NCBI RefSeq assembly: GCF_030167925.1
Contig: NZ_JASKUT010000001.1
Span: 2,108,001 to 2,172,000, forward strand
Length of the DNA stretch: 64,000 bases
From: Paenibacillus silviterrae
Lineage (GTDB): Bacteria; Bacillota; Bacilli; Paenibacillales; NBRC-103111
Direction: 5' to 3'
Shown here: piece after piece, positions 16,345-25,717 of the stretch
Layout of the letters: every line of letters starts with the position of its first letter
How positions within the stretch are numbered: position 1 is the first letter of the stretch
Translations under genes and position numbers: made by a program
The notes under the pieces: generated by a model
Database searches by the model: none
Seen by the model: only the letters and a program-made list of their open reading frames with translations
Told to the model about the DNA's origin: nothing

Positions 16345-18450
16345 TTAATACGTATCAGGCTGTGCGGTTGTCAGACTTGTGCCGGTATATACATAATCGT
16401 TCGATTTACCAACGACGGCATCCTTCGAATCCTTCACAAGGATCTCGATCCGCATCGGCGCTTGCGTCAGCAGCTCCTTCTTTACGACCGCCGTGATCTC
16501 GCCCGTTCCGAGCCATTTGGTTTCCAGCGGCTGGCCGTTGACCTGCAGGATGCTGCCATACGGCAGATTTTCCCCCTGCACCTTCAGGGTCTGCTCACTG
16601 CCTGAGCCTTCCAGCTTGACATCGCGTACATACATTTTCCCAAGACCGATGACATAATTTTCTTTCTTAATATTGTTCTTCATGTCCCCATAAGCATATT
16701 GCTTGCCGAACAATATATCGTATTGAAGCTTCTCATACACCTTCATCCGTTCGTCCCTTGCGCTTTCCTGCTTTGAAGGCAGAATCGGGGTTTGCTGACT
16801 AAGGTGATATAAGAAATCGGTATAATAGCTGCCCGGCCGCTCCGCCAGCTTTAGAAGATACGAGCCGATCAAGGAGGTGTCCATGTTGATGTGCTCCTTG
16901 CGGTCCCGCGGCAAATAATTATCCCAAATCAGCACAGGTACACGATGCATTTTGTTGACAAAATCAGGATCGTTCTCCTTCAGATAACCGCTTTCTTTGT
17001 AAGCCAGGTAATCGTCACCGAGACTTGGCAGATGATCGCCGAAGAACAGCAGAATCGTCGGCTCGTTCGAGTTTTCGTAATACGTCACGAGGCGCTTCAG
17101 CATATCATCCACACCGAGCAGTCCCTGAGCGTACGTTTCGAAAAGTCCTTTCGACTCCGTGACACCGGTAACCTCGATCGTGTTCTTTTCGAATTTGCCG
17201 GGGTAGTAATGATAATGATTTTCCATCGTATTCGCGAATATAAAATCCGGTCCTGAGGTCGACGACGTCGTTTCCGTAATGTACTTTGCTACAGCTCGGT
17301 CGGCGATATAGGGACCTTCATAGTCCGGTTCGAAAAATTCCTGCGAAATGTACTTGGCAAAGCCCATGTTCTCGTACACGTGCTTACTGTTATAAAACCA
17401 GGAATGGAACGGGTTGATGGCTGTCGTCTCGTAGCCCTGCCGCGCCAAAATGCTGGCTAACGAATCAATCCCTTTATCGACATACTGATTATACGGCACA
17501 GAGCCTTGCGGCAGGAACCGCATGGTATTACCGGTCAGTACTTCAAATTCAACATTCGCCGTACCTCCGCCAAATTGCGGAGAAAGCATTGTGCCGCTGG
17601 TGTATTTCTCCATTAAGGAATGGTAGAAGGGCAGCGGATCCTGACTGAATTTCAAGCTCTTGATTTGCGTGATATCGAATAAGGATTCGCTCAAAACGAC
17701 AATAATATTCGGTTTCTTTTCCCCCGGCTCCGTAACGACGGGAGGAATCGAAGAGGCGATCGACCGGATCGATTCTTCATTGTAATCGTCGGGCTCCTTT
17801 TGAATCAAAAACTTCAAGTTCATGATGGTAGAAAGAAGAAACCCGTTGGTTTTTACATTTTCCGTCTGGTCCCATGCCAAATTCTGCACGTTCACCATTT
17901 TCTTGAGCGATAGAAAGTCGTCGCTGTAAATAGCAGACAGCAGAATCAGCGAGCTTACCCCCATAATGAGCCGCTGCTTCCAGCGAAAAACGAGACGCAC
18001 CGGCGGCAGCTTGTAAAGGAGCAATAAGCTTATTCCAATGAATGACAGCAGCCCGGAGATGGTTGTAAAATTGAGCAGCCCGCCGATATACTGTGCCATG
18101 TCTTTGGTTTCGCTAGTCAACAACAGGTCCCACGGAACGAACGGTACCCCGAGGATGGACAGCTTCACGCCGCTTATGAGGCCAAAGGCCAAACAAACCG
18201 TTGCCACCAGCCAAAACGATATCCGAACATTCGAAATGATGGAAGTGAATAAGAGCATTAAACTCAGTACAACCAAAGCATTCAAGGAAAGCTCCGGTAT
18301 TTTGTGAAAGGTCCAGCTGAAAGCAGCTCCCCACTGCCCTCTGCTAAGCAGCTCTACAAGCAATACAATCCAAACCGACCATAAAAATAGAGGCAAACGG
18401 CGGGCCGCTCTCAGCCCGGTTTCTCTAAGCAGCAGCTGAAGATCCCCCAT
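16345..18450 (-). CDS. LTA-synthase-like membrane sulfatase-fold protein
   Basis: 701 residues. About five membrane helices lie within residues 20-175, followed by an extracellular sulfatase-fold domain. Metal and nucleophile positions are visible: NIIVVLSES (E255) and GGGTANVEFEVLTG with T297 as the likely catalytic threonine, and FFGDHLPSLGDD near 480. In LtaS-type enzymes this domain transfers glycerol-phosphate onto glycolipid at the outer membrane face. The last ~85 residues (YVRDVKLEGSGSEQTLKVQGENLPYGSILQVNGQ...) look like an IPT/TIG-type beta domain, which is not part of classical LtaS. It stands alone; GTGGTGAG precedes the ATG. Whether it makes lipoteichoic acid or modifies another polymer with phospho-alditol is open. 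Confidence 0.85.
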   Translation of the reverse strand: MGDLQLLLRETGLRAARRLPLFLWSVWIVLLVELLSRGQWGAAFSWTFHKIPELSLNALVVLSLMLLFTSIISNVRISFWLVATVCLAFGLISGVKLSILGVPFVPWDLLLTSETKDMAQYIGGLLNFTTISGLLSFIGISLLLLYKLPPVRLVFRWKQRLIMGVSSLILLSAIYSDDFLSLKKMVNVQNLAWDQTENVKTNGFLLSTIMNLKFLIQKEPDDYNEESIRSIASSIPPVVTEPGEKKPNIIVVLSESLFDITQIKSLKFSQDPLPFYHSLMEKYTSGTMLSPQFGGGTANVEFEVLTGNTMRFLPQGSVPYNQYVDKGIDSLASILARQGYETTAINPFHSWFYNSKHVYENMGFAKYISQEFFEPDYEGPYIADRAVAKYITETTSSTSGPDFIFANTMENHYHYYPGKFEKNTIEVTGVTESKGLFETYAQGLLGVDDMLKRLVTYYENSNEPTILLFFGDHLPSLGDDYLAYKESGYLKENDPDFVNKMHRVPVLIWDNYLPRDRKEHINMDTSLIGSYLLKLAERPGSYYTDFLYHLSQQTPILPSKQESARDERMKVYEKLQYDILFGKQYAYGDMKNNIKKENYVIGLGKMYVRDVKLEGSGSEQTLKVQGENLPYGSILQVNGQPLETKWLGTGEITAVVKKELLTQAPMRIEILVKDSKDAVVGKSNDYVYTGTSLTTAQPDTY

Positions 18451-18587
18451 ATACTCACCACACGTCCAATATTAATTTTTCATGTAATTCCCGTAAACGT
18501 TTTGTAAACAACAACGCTAGTATAACACAATTTTTTTGACAGCAAATCAAATTTTTATTGGTTACTAATTCGGACCCTGGACAGCAC

Positions 18588-18608
18588 AAAAAGACTGCCG
18601 AAGCAGTC
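18588..18608 (-). terminator. Terminator after spoVB
   Basis: GACTGC (18608-18603) and GCAGTC (18598-18593) form a stem with a stable TTCG loop, followed by five T residues on the minus strand. Confidence 0.85.
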
Positions 18609-18628
18609 TCTTTCGCAAGCTTGAATAA

Positions 18629-20191
18629 TTAGGTAAACATACGACGAAGAACGGGAATTTTTCTCATGTCGCGACGTTTGATCGTATTCGTGGCAATAAG
18701 GGAATAGATGTAGGTGCACAGGGAAGCAAGAATAGCGGAGACGACCGACCATGGTAATGGAATCCCTGCATGACGGGCAATATATAGGGTAACCTGCCCT
18801 GCGAGCAGCATTGCGGCTAAACAAAGCGCCGTTTTGACTAAGCTGCGCAAATCCAATGAAAAGCCGATGCATCGGGAAATCGACAGCATATTCAGGAAGG
18901 TGATCAAGATCAGCCCGATATTGATTCCCCACACGACGCCGACAATTCCGAGCTGAGAGCCGAGATAGAAAATGGCGGCTGCTTTCAGAACCGTGGTCAA
19001 AATAAAATTGCGCATGACCGCTTTAACCTGACCCATTCCGAGCAATACGGCATGGAGCGGCGGCTCGATGTACTGCAGCAGAAACACCGGCGCCAGAAGC
19101 TGCAGCAGCGGCCCTGCTTCCGGCACATGATATACCATGGTGGTAAGCGGTACCGCCCACACATACAAAATCAGAGAGCATGGCGCACCGATCATTACGG
19201 CGATTCGTATGGCCTGATCAATCCGGTCATGGATGAGCGCACGCTGACGAAGCGCATTGGCTTCGCTGATCGCCGGTACAAGTGCGGTCGCCAGCGAATG
19301 CATGATGAAGCTGGGGAACATGAGCAGCGGAAACGCATATCCGACCAGAAGCCCATACTGCTTCGTAGCAACCACCGTACTGATTCCGGCTATAGCCATA
19401 CTCTTGGTGATCAGCATCGGCTGAATGGCCCGATATATCGAATGAATAAAGCCTTCCCCTGTTGTCGGCAGCCCGATCTGAAGGAGCTCCTTGGCCGTTC
19501 CCCGTACTTCTCCGTCGGCTTGTTCCCTTGCAATAGCGGTTCTGCTCCGCGTTTGATGCTGATGCAAACGGATCGATACGATCAAATAGAGCAAACCGGC
19601 TCCTTCCCCGATAACCGAGCTGATCATCGCCCCCGCCGCGGCATATTCCACCCCGTAGGGAAGCAGCATTTGCACCAATGCGGCAATCAGCGTCACACGA
19701 ATGATTTGCTCGATCACATCCGATAGGGCCAAAGGCTTCATGTTTTGCTTGCCCCGGAAGTATCCCTTAAGAACCGCGGAAACGGCGACCAGCGGTGCAA
19801 TCGGCAAGGTAGCCAGCATCGCATAATACGCCCTGGAATCCGTTAAAAGCCATCCCGCGAGATGATCCGCTCCGAGCACAGCCAGCAAGGTCAGCACGAT
19901 GCTCATGGTGCCCGTAATGGACAGAGAGACCGTCATGATTTTACGAATTTTGGCTCGGTCCTTCCGAACCTCCGCTTCCGCCACCAGCTTCGAAATGGCT
20001 ACCGGCAAGCCTAGACTCGTCAGGGTAACGAGCATCGGTACGAGCGGATGCGCCATCATCAGAAGCCCGATCCCTTCGGGACCCAGGAATCGGGCCAGCA
20101 CGATGCTATTCACAAAGCCCAGTATTCTCGTAATAAAGGCCGAGAGCGTGAGAAGTATCGTCCCTTTGACGAACGTTTGCTTGGTCTGCAT
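18629..20191 (-). CDS. spoVB: SpoVB-like lipid II/polysaccharide flippase (MVF/MOP superfamily)
   Basis: About 520 residues and mostly hydrophobic (about 14 membrane helices). The N-terminal TKQTFVKGTILLTLSAFITRILGFVNSIVLARFLGPEGIGLLMMAHPLVPMLVTLTSLGLPVAISKLVAEA is close in pattern to Bacillus SpoVB, needed for spore cortex synthesis. GGGGGAG eight bases before the ATG at 20191 selects this start over an ATG 15 bases upstream. Other Firmicute paralogues of the same family exist, so the spore-specific role is inferred. A partial copy of the 8.8-kb fold-back element lies about 80 bases upstream. Confidence 0.85.
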   Translation of the reverse strand: MQTKQTFVKGTILLTLSAFITRILGFVNSIVLARFLGPEGIGLLMMAHPLVPMLVTLTSLGLPVAISKLVAEAEVRKDRAKIRKIMTVSLSITGTMSIVLTLLAVLGADHLAGWLLTDSRAYYAMLATLPIAPLVAVSAVLKGYFRGKQNMKPLALSDVIEQIIRVTLIAALVQMLLPYGVEYAAAGAMISSVIGEGAGLLYLIVSIRLHQHQTRSRTAIAREQADGEVRGTAKELLQIGLPTTGEGFIHSIYRAIQPMLITKSMAIAGISTVVATKQYGLLVGYAFPLLMFPSFIMHSLATALVPAISEANALRQRALIHDRIDQAIRIAVMIGAPCSLILYVWAVPLTTMVYHVPEAGPLLQLLAPVFLLQYIEPPLHAVLLGMGQVKAVMRNFILTTVLKAAAIFYLGSQLGIVGVVWGINIGLILITFLNMLSISRCIGFSLDLRSLVKTALCLAAMLLAGQVTLYIARHAGIPLPWSVVSAILASLCTYIYSLIATNTIKRRDMRKIPVLRRMFT

Positions 20192-20271
20192 ATGGCTCTC
20201 CCCCATCCTTATCCCTTTCCACTCTCCTCATATATATGCCTTGTGGACACGGTGTATGTGGGACAAAAGCG

Positions 20272-20328
20272 AAGGGGCTCTCCCATAAGTCCGTGAAAAT
20301 ATGACCATCTTATCGTTGGTCGTGGGAA
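20272..20328 (+). repeat. Partial copy of the fold-back element
   Basis: This stretch aligns with the reverse complement of 8911-8966: about 57 bases with a 30-base exact core at 20288-20317, starting at the GGGGCT end. It lacks the second arm and is probably a solo end or decayed copy. It lies between spoVB and ldh. Confidence 0.65.
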
Positions 20329-20374
20329 CAAGATGTCATGCCACTGGAACTGGATGAAAAAACAAGTAGCCTGC

Positions 20375-20433
20375 AAACAAAAAGGTACCCACACACTAAA
20401 CACTTTTTTCTAAGTGTCCAGTGTATGGGTACC
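20375..20433 (-). terminator. Terminator after ldh
   Basis: A long interrupted stem with outer arms GGTACCCA/TGGGTACC (20384-20391 and 20426-20433) and inner arms ACACTT/AAGTGT is followed on the minus strand by TTTTTGTTT. Confidence 0.85.
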
Positions 20434-20468
20434 AGTTTATGCTTCCCGTCACGGCTCCGTTCTTTATG

Positions 20469-21377
20469 TTAGATCGATGCGATAATCTCCTTCAGCTTGT
20501 TCGCCGAACGGTGCAGCTGCTCCTTCTCCTCTTCCGAAATGTTCAGCTTCAGCACCTCGCGTACGCCTTGGCGGTCCACCACGCATGGAACACCGAGGTA
20601 CACATCCGAAATGCCATGATAATTATCAAGCAGCGTGGATACGTTCAACACCGCGCCTTCATCCCGAAGGATGGCCGTACAGATCCGATCCAGAGCGAGA
20701 GCGATCGCATAGTAGGTAGCTCCCTTGGCATTAATGATCTGATAGGCGGCATCGCGCGTATTGGCGAAAATTTGCTCTTTGTCCTCCTGATCGATAACCA
20801 GCTCCGTGCCGGCAACATTCGCAAGACTCCACAGCGGCAGCTCCGAATCTCCGTGCTCTCCGACAATGTGCGCATGCACACTTCGCGGGTCAATGTTCAA
20901 GTGCTCTCCGATCAAGTACCGGAACCTGGCGCTGTCGAGCAGCGTTCCCGAACCGATGACGCGCTGGACGGGCCACTGCGATTTTTTCAAAGAGAAGTAG
21001 CTCATGATATCGACCGGATTGCTCGCAATCAGCAAAATACCGTCGGAATTCACCTTCAGCACCTCTCCGATGATGCTCTCGAAGATCGATACATTGCGCT
21101 TAAGCAGGTCGATGCGGGATTCCCCTTGTCTTTGCGCAGCGCCGGCCGTGATGATGATGATGTCCGCCTCCCGGCAATCCTCATACGTTCCGGCCCACAC
21201 GCGGCTCTTTCCGATAAACGGAATGCCGTGGTTCATATCCAGTGCATCGCCTACCGCTTTGTCCTGATTGGCGTCAATCAGCACGATTTCATCCGCGCGG
21301 TTGCGCAGCAATAACGTATAAGCTGTCGTAGAGCCTACCGCTCCGACGCCGATGACAACAATTCTTGTTTTTTTCAT
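20469..21377 (-). CDS. ldh: L-lactate dehydrogenase
   Basis: 302 residues. Reduces pyruvate to L-lactate with NADH, regenerating NAD+ in fermentation. Visible are the NAD loop GVGAVGS (10-16), the substrate-specificity AGAAQRQGESR loop with Gln82 (lactate rather than malate type), SNPVDIM (119-125), Arg151 and catalytic His175 in GEHGDSELPLWS. The frame is open 51 bases further upstream, but GAGGAG before the ATG at 21377 and the one-base gap after the channel gene's stop decide the start. It is co-transcribed with the FNT channel. Confidence 0.93.
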   Translation of the reverse strand: MKKTRIVVIGVGAVGSTTAYTLLLRNRADEIVLIDANQDKAVGDALDMNHGIPFIGKSRVWAGTYEDCREADIIIITAGAAQRQGESRIDLLKRNVSIFESIIGEVLKVNSDGILLIASNPVDIMSYFSLKKSQWPVQRVIGSGTLLDSARFRYLIGEHLNIDPRSVHAHIVGEHGDSELPLWSLANVAGTELVIDQEDKEQIFANTRDAAYQIINAKGATYYAIALALDRICTAILRDEGAVLNVSTLLDNYHGISDVYLGVPCVVDRQGVREVLKLNISEEEKEQLHRSANKLKEIIASI

Positions 21378-21378
21378 A

Positions 21379-22167
21379 TTAATGCTCCTCTTCCATAAAT
21401 GGTTTATTAACGTAATGGTACATGACACCCATTAGCAGGGATCCGCCGATCAGGTTCCCCAAAGTGACGGGGATCAGATTATGTATTACGCCGCCCCAAG
21501 AGATGGTACCCGGGTGGTGCAGAACAAGGGCTATGGCGAAGGTACACATATTGGCAATACTGTGCTCGTAGCCGGAGATAAAGAAGCAGAACACAAATAG
21601 CATCATGGCGAACAGCTTGGGACCGTCTCCTTGCAGCGACATCGGGATGAAGAAGGCCAAACAAACAAGCCAGTTACATAAAATCGCCCGAAAGAACAGC
21701 TCCCACGCAGGGGCTTGCATTTTCGCCGATACTACGCTGAGCAGAAATCCATTCACCTTCGGATCGGCGAACAGTCCTGTGAGGTAGATCAGCAGAGCAA
21801 AAACCGCGGCTCCTAGAATGTTGCCTGCATAGCTGGTAACCCACAGCTTCACCACCTCCGTCCAGCGCATGTTGCGGCGCAGGGCGGCAAAGGTATAATA
21901 GAAGGTGTTCCCGGTAAATAGGTCGCCTCCGCCATAAGCGATGAGGATAATGGCCGCTCCGAATGTGAGCGCAGCCATAGGATACGTCAGCGGTGAATGC
22001 TCCAGATAAAAAAAGTTGCCAGTCTTGAACGCTACGATGACACCGAAGCCGATGAACATGCTGGCCAGCATGGATCGGGACAGGTAGCGCAGCTTGCTTT
22101 GCTTATAGATCTTATGCTTTTTCAGCGCGAGCTGTTCGACCGATAAGAGGGGATGTACCTCCATCAT
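21379..22167 (-). CDS. Formate/nitrite transporter family (FocA/NirC/lactate channel)
   Basis: About 262 residues with six hydrophobic segments. The family pattern is visible as FGAAIILIAYGGGDLFTGNTFYYTFAALRRNMRWTEVVKLWVTSYAGNILGA in the first half and ILCNWLVCLAFFIPMSLQGDGPKLFAMMLFVFCFFISGYEHSIANMC in the second. GGGAGG just before the ATG pair at 22167/22164 fits better than the ATG at 22194. FNT pentamers export or import small monoacids. Placement directly before ldh suggests export of lactate or formate during fermentation. Confidence 0.88.
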   Translation of the reverse strand: MMEVHPLLSVEQLALKKHKIYKQSKLRYLSRSMLASMFIGFGVIVAFKTGNFFYLEHSPLTYPMAALTFGAAIILIAYGGGDLFTGNTFYYTFAALRRNMRWTEVVKLWVTSYAGNILGAAVFALLIYLTGLFADPKVNGFLLSVVSAKMQAPAWELFFRAILCNWLVCLAFFIPMSLQGDGPKLFAMMLFVFCFFISGYEHSIANMCTFAIALVLHHPGTISWGGVIHNLIPVTLGNLIGGSLLMGVMYHYVNKPFMEEEH

Positions 22168-22289
22168 GTTCCCTCCCATTGCATTTTTACTCATATTCGC
22201 ATTATTCTATCCATAAGAAGCTGTCCACATGTGTAAAAAAAACATGATGCTCAGCCGCTTGAACGATACCTAAAAGTGAGGTGGTAAGG

Positions 22290-22589
22290 ATGACCAAAGA
22301 GCATACGGTTCATTTCAAGGTGATCCGCGGCGGCGAAGTAAAGCAGCTGCGGGGCCTCTTGTTCCTCGAAGATCATGCGGTGCCTACCGCGCAGGACTTC
22401 GAGCAATGCCTCCGGGAATGCGGGCACGACATTAGCGGGATCGTCGACCGCGAGAAATTCATCTTCCAAGCGCGGAAGCATGGAGAAGAATATTTGATCG
22501 ATGTGCTGGAGGATTACGAGCAGAACCATCGTGACCGCGACGCAGAGAATTTGGCCGGAACCTTCCGTAAGCAGGACCCTATCCTCTAG
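22290..22589 (+). CDS. Small hypothetical protein, 99 residues
   Basis: I do not recognise this protein. It is soluble and charged, reading VHFKVIRGGEVKQLRGLLFLEDHAVPTAQDFEQCLRECGHDISGIVDREKFIFQARKHGEEYLIDVLEDYE. GAGGTGGTAAGG precedes the ATG at 22290; a GTG nine bases upstream overlaps that site. It is divergent from the FNT/ldh pair (123 bases apart) and may share its regulatory region. It is a more credible gene than the longer antisense frame because of its ribosome site and codon pattern. Confidence 0.6.
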   Translation: MTKEHTVHFKVIRGGEVKQLRGLLFLEDHAVPTAQDFEQCLRECGHDISGIVDREKFIFQARKHGEEYLIDVLEDYEQNHRDRDAENLAGTFRKQDPIL

Positions 22590-22624
22590 CCAAGATAAGT
22601 TTGCCATATTTTAGCAAGGCGGAC

Positions 22625-22640
22625 TGTGATCTTTATCACA
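22625..22640. promoter_or_regulatory. CRP/FNR-type palindrome
   Basis: TGTGATCTTTATCACA matches TGTGA-N6-TCACA, the consensus of CRP and of Bacillus FNR. It lies between two convergent genes, 460 bases from the FNT start, so its role is unclear. It may be part of a 3' stem-loop instead. Confidence 0.35.
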
Positions 22641-22660
22641 GAAGACGAATTTCGTCATGA

Positions 22661-22704
22661 AAAAAGGAGCTTACAGACCGTATCGATCTGTAAAGCTCCT
22701 TTTT
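22661..22704. terminator. Bidirectional terminator
   Basis: AAAAAGGAGCTTACAGA (22661-22677) pairs with 22687-22704 with one bulged A. Runs of A and T flank it, serving the small gene and the chemoreceptor gene. Confidence 0.85.
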
Positions 22705-22707
22705 GAG

Positions 22708-24921
22708 TTATCTTTTGCGATGCTCGGTAAGCTTGAATTGATTCACGACAAGCAGAAGCGAGTTCGTGATGGACGATACATCTCCGGCCGTATCCCTCAC
22801 ATAACGCATGTTATCCTGCAAATCCTGCACCGTGCTTTCTACCTCGGTGGAAATTTTGCGATTCTCGATGCTTACGGCGGCGATCTTCTCCATAAGGCCG
22901 ACGACCTCCTCCACCACCTGGGTTTTCAGCGAATCCTCGGTACCGGCCTGAGTTAAAATCTCGGCAGCTGTCGCGACCATTCGGGTTCCCTCGGTAACCA
23001 CCCTCGAGCCTTCCTCCATCGAATGGTACGCCACTTCCGCTTGCTGCCCGATATGCTGCAGTGTATCGCTGATTCGGGCGGTCGACTGCTTGGTCAGGTC
23101 GGCCAGCTTGCGAATTTCACCCGCTACAACGGCGAAGCCCTTGCCGTGTTCGCCTACCCTGGCCGCCTCAATGGAAGCGTTCAGGGAAAGCAAATTCGTC
23201 TGTGCCGAAATTTCCTCGATCACCTGCAGCAGCTCGCCGATTTCCTCGGTTGTCTTCAGGAAAGTGCGGATCGTATCGTTCGTTTCGTCCACCTTCGCTT
23301 GTATGCTCTGCATCTTTCCGCCGATTCTCTCCACCTCATCCTGAGCTACGGCGATCTGTCCCGCTGCCTTCTGCTCCAGGTCGCGCAGCGTGCTGCTCAT
23401 ATGGAGCGATACATCCTTAGCCACATCGAGGTCCTTCAACTGATGCCTTATGCCGCGGATCATCCCTCCCACCTTGTCGCTAAGACGCTGGGTGGATTCT
23501 CCGGTTGACACCGTGGAATCTGTCAGCATCAGCTGGCTGGATTGAACCTCACCGGCTGCTTGCTTCACACGGAGCATAACGCCCTCCAAGGAATCGATCA
23601 TATTATTGATCCACTTGGCCAGCTCCTTTGTTTCGTCGTTATCGAAATCGGAAATTTGCAGCCGCTGGGTAAGGTCGCCTTGCCCCTCCGCGTTGATCCG
23701 GATAAACCGGTTGATCTGATGAATCCGGGATTCCGTAGGCTTCAGCACCTTCCGGCCGATGGCGGACACGCCGATGGCACCGAACAGAAGATTGATAAGG
23801 CCCAGGAGCACCCCACCCAGCACGCCGGAAAGCACCGAGGACAAAGCGGCGAATAAGGCAGCGTTCAGCACAACCATTCCGCTCACCAGCCACCAATGCA
23901 TTCGGCTGACCCTGGAATGAATGCCGCGGATGCGGTATACCTCCTCCAGATCTCCCTCGCACATCATCCCCCATACGTCCGGGCAGTGCGGAAGCTGGAA
24001 TGTGATCCCCTTCCCGATGACGGGGATGTGGCGATAGTCGGAATAGCCGGGAAATTCCACGAAGAGATTGCTTCCGTTATCGATCGTATTTTGAACGCCT
24101 GGATGCAGCTTCCCTGTCGCAGGATCCGTGAAAATCAGCTCCAGCTCCGTATGATCCTTCACTCTTACGATCCCGTAATCCGTTCGAACGCCTTCTTTCA
24201 GATTGTCGCCGTGCGTGAAGGTGAGATCCTCAAATCGGCTGCGGGAAAGCGCCGTTCCCGGTGCAATATGTTTATTGAAGCTCGGCTTCGCCATGAATAT
24301 GTAATTATCACCCGAATCGGGGTACACATGCCCTGATTCCCGTTGAATCAAGTCCCCGATAACATCATTCGGCACCCGTCCGCAAATGGCTCCCAGCCAT
24401 CGTCCGTCCTGGATAATCGGAAGAATGAATAGCAGCGTGACCGCATCATGAAAAGAAGAGGTGCTTGGTCCGATTCGTAAAGTCAGCGGATCGGCGTAAG
24501 GACCCAACAGGCACTTTGTAAGGCCGGACTGCGTTTCCTGCAAACCCTTGGAGAGAAGGGAGTTTCTGCCCTCATAGGAGGTTCCTTTATGAGCGGCATA
24601 CGTGGAATAAATGACTTCCGACTGCCCGTCCAGCACGAACAGCTCCGAGAAGTCGGCCCCCCGCTTGGCCGTATCTGTGAATATCTGCTCCACCTTGGCG
24701 CTGTCCGATCGAATCTCGTTGAGCGAGAGTCCGTTGGCTTGCAGGACATGCTGAAGGCGATCCAAGTGAGACCAGTATTCTTCCGCCCAGCTGACTAAAA
24801 TCTGCCTCCGGGTATGCGCAATTCCTTCGAATATTTCTTCTACGTCCGCTTTCAGATGCCGATTCCATCGGAAGGACCACCATAACGGGAAGCCCGTTTT
24901 GAAACCCAGCCAGTCAAACAT
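22708..24921 (-). CDS. Methyl-accepting chemotaxis protein with large sensor region
   Basis: 737 residues. A long N-terminal region of about 340 residues has Cache-like features ([31 protein letters not shown], and [30 protein letters not shown]). Two adjacent membrane helices follow (about 345-395), then HAMP, then the signalling domain with the hairpin tip [39 protein letters not shown]. Unusually there is no obvious membrane segment before the Cache-like region, so sensing could be cytosolic, although the first 20 residues are partly hydrophobic. AAAGGAGGAGC precedes the ATG. A TATAAT (minus strand) at 24978-24973 could be its -10 box. No other chemotaxis genes are present. Confidence 0.88.
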   Translation of the reverse strand: MFDWLGFKTGFPLWWSFRWNRHLKADVEEIFEGIAHTRRQILVSWAEEYWSHLDRLQHVLQANGLSLNEIRSDSAKVEQIFTDTAKRGADFSELFVLDGQSEVIYSTYAAHKGTSYEGRNSLLSKGLQETQSGLTKCLLGPYADPLTLRIGPSTSSFHDAVTLLFILPIIQDGRWLGAICGRVPNDVIGDLIQRESGHVYPDSGDNYIFMAKPSFNKHIAPGTALSRSRFEDLTFTHGDNLKEGVRTDYGIVRVKDHTELELIFTDPATGKLHPGVQNTIDNGSNLFVEFPGYSDYRHIPVIGKGITFQLPHCPDVWGMMCEGDLEEVYRIRGIHSRVSRMHWWLVSGMVVLNAALFAALSSVLSGVLGGVLLGLINLLFGAIGVSAIGRKVLKPTESRIHQINRFIRINAEGQGDLTQRLQISDFDNDETKELAKWINNMIDSLEGVMLRVKQAAGEVQSSQLMLTDSTVSTGESTQRLSDKVGGMIRGIRHQLKDLDVAKDVSLHMSSTLRDLEQKAAGQIAVAQDEVERIGGKMQSIQAKVDETNDTIRTFLKTTEEIGELLQVIEEISAQTNLLSLNASIEAARVGEHGKGFAVVAGEIRKLADLTKQSTARISDTLQHIGQQAEVAYHSMEEGSRVVTEGTRMVATAAEILTQAGTEDSLKTQVVEEVVGLMEKIAAVSIENRKISTEVESTVQDLQDNMRYVRDTAGDVSSITNSLLLVVNQFKLTEHRKR

Positions 24922-25084
24922 AGCTGCTCCTCCTTTAATATAAACGCTGCAAGTGTAATATGTATGTCACGTATTATAACATATAAATACAATTTTAAAA
25001 GGTGATTCAACATTTCTTTCACAAAAAATATATATTTTGTCGAATATAGTGAATGTGTACTACGAATGTTACCGATTCATAGGC

Positions 25085-25115
25085 AAAAAACCCATCCCGA
25101 GATGAACGGGATGGG
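25085..25115 (-). terminator. Terminator after the TetR gene
   Basis: CCCATCCCG (25115-25107, minus strand) and its complement (25099-25091) form a nine-bp stem with a seven-base loop, followed by six T residues. Confidence 0.88.
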
Positions 25116-25132
25116 CCGTATGGCAGATATAG

Positions 25133-25717
25133 TTACTTGGACAGACCGCGGATTACGATCTTGATCACTTCGTGAATATAGTCTTGATTAGTGGAGCTCT
25201 CCTCCGCCGGCATTCTGCTTTGAACAACGGCATAGGTCAGCAGCGACGACAGCAGCATTGATGCCCCAGTCTGCACAGCTCCGGACCGAATCGAGTGGGC
25301 TCCTGCTGCACGGGACAAAATCATCGCCGCTTGCTGTACCATCTGCGCTATTAAATCTCCCACCTCCTGTGATATTTCCTCATCCCGCAGCAGCTCGGGT
25401 GACCACACAAGAAGCAGGAAGGAGCTGTGCTCTTGGAGGAAAGACAAGTACAGGCTTGCGTATTCCTCCAGCGCTGTAACGCCTTCCAGCTGCAGCAGCT
25501 CACTCTGTTTGGCTTTGACCGCTTCGAAGAAGGAATGCGTGCGAATGACCTCTCTTAACAGCTCCCGCTTATCGCGAAAGTAATAGTACATGAGCCCTTC
25601 CGCCACTCCGCTCCGAAAGGAAATGTCCTTGGTAGTTGTAGCGGCGAAGCCTTGCTCTGCAAACAATTCCAGAGCCGCTTTGAGAATGGCCTCTTTTTTT
25701 GCGGAAGCTTTCTTCAT
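25133..25717 (-). CDS. TetR-family repressor
   Basis: 194 residues. The N-terminal TetR helix-turn-helix reads ILKAALELFAEQGFAATTTKDISFRSGVAEGLMYYYFRDKRELLREVI. The C-terminal ligand domain shows no telling motif. The ATG overlaps the stop of the upstream HXXEE-protein gene by four bases (ATGA), so the two are translationally coupled and probably self-controlled through the tandem palindromes at 26298-26328. Confidence 0.9.
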   Translation of the reverse strand: MKKASAKKEAILKAALELFAEQGFAATTTKDISFRSGVAEGLMYYYFRDKRELLREVIRTHSFFEAVKAKQSELLQLEGVTALEEYASLYLSFLQEHSSFLLLVWSPELLRDEEISQEVGDLIAQMVQQAAMILSRAAGAHSIRSGAVQTGASMLLSSLLTYAVVQSRMPAEESSTNQDYIHEVIKIVIRGLSK

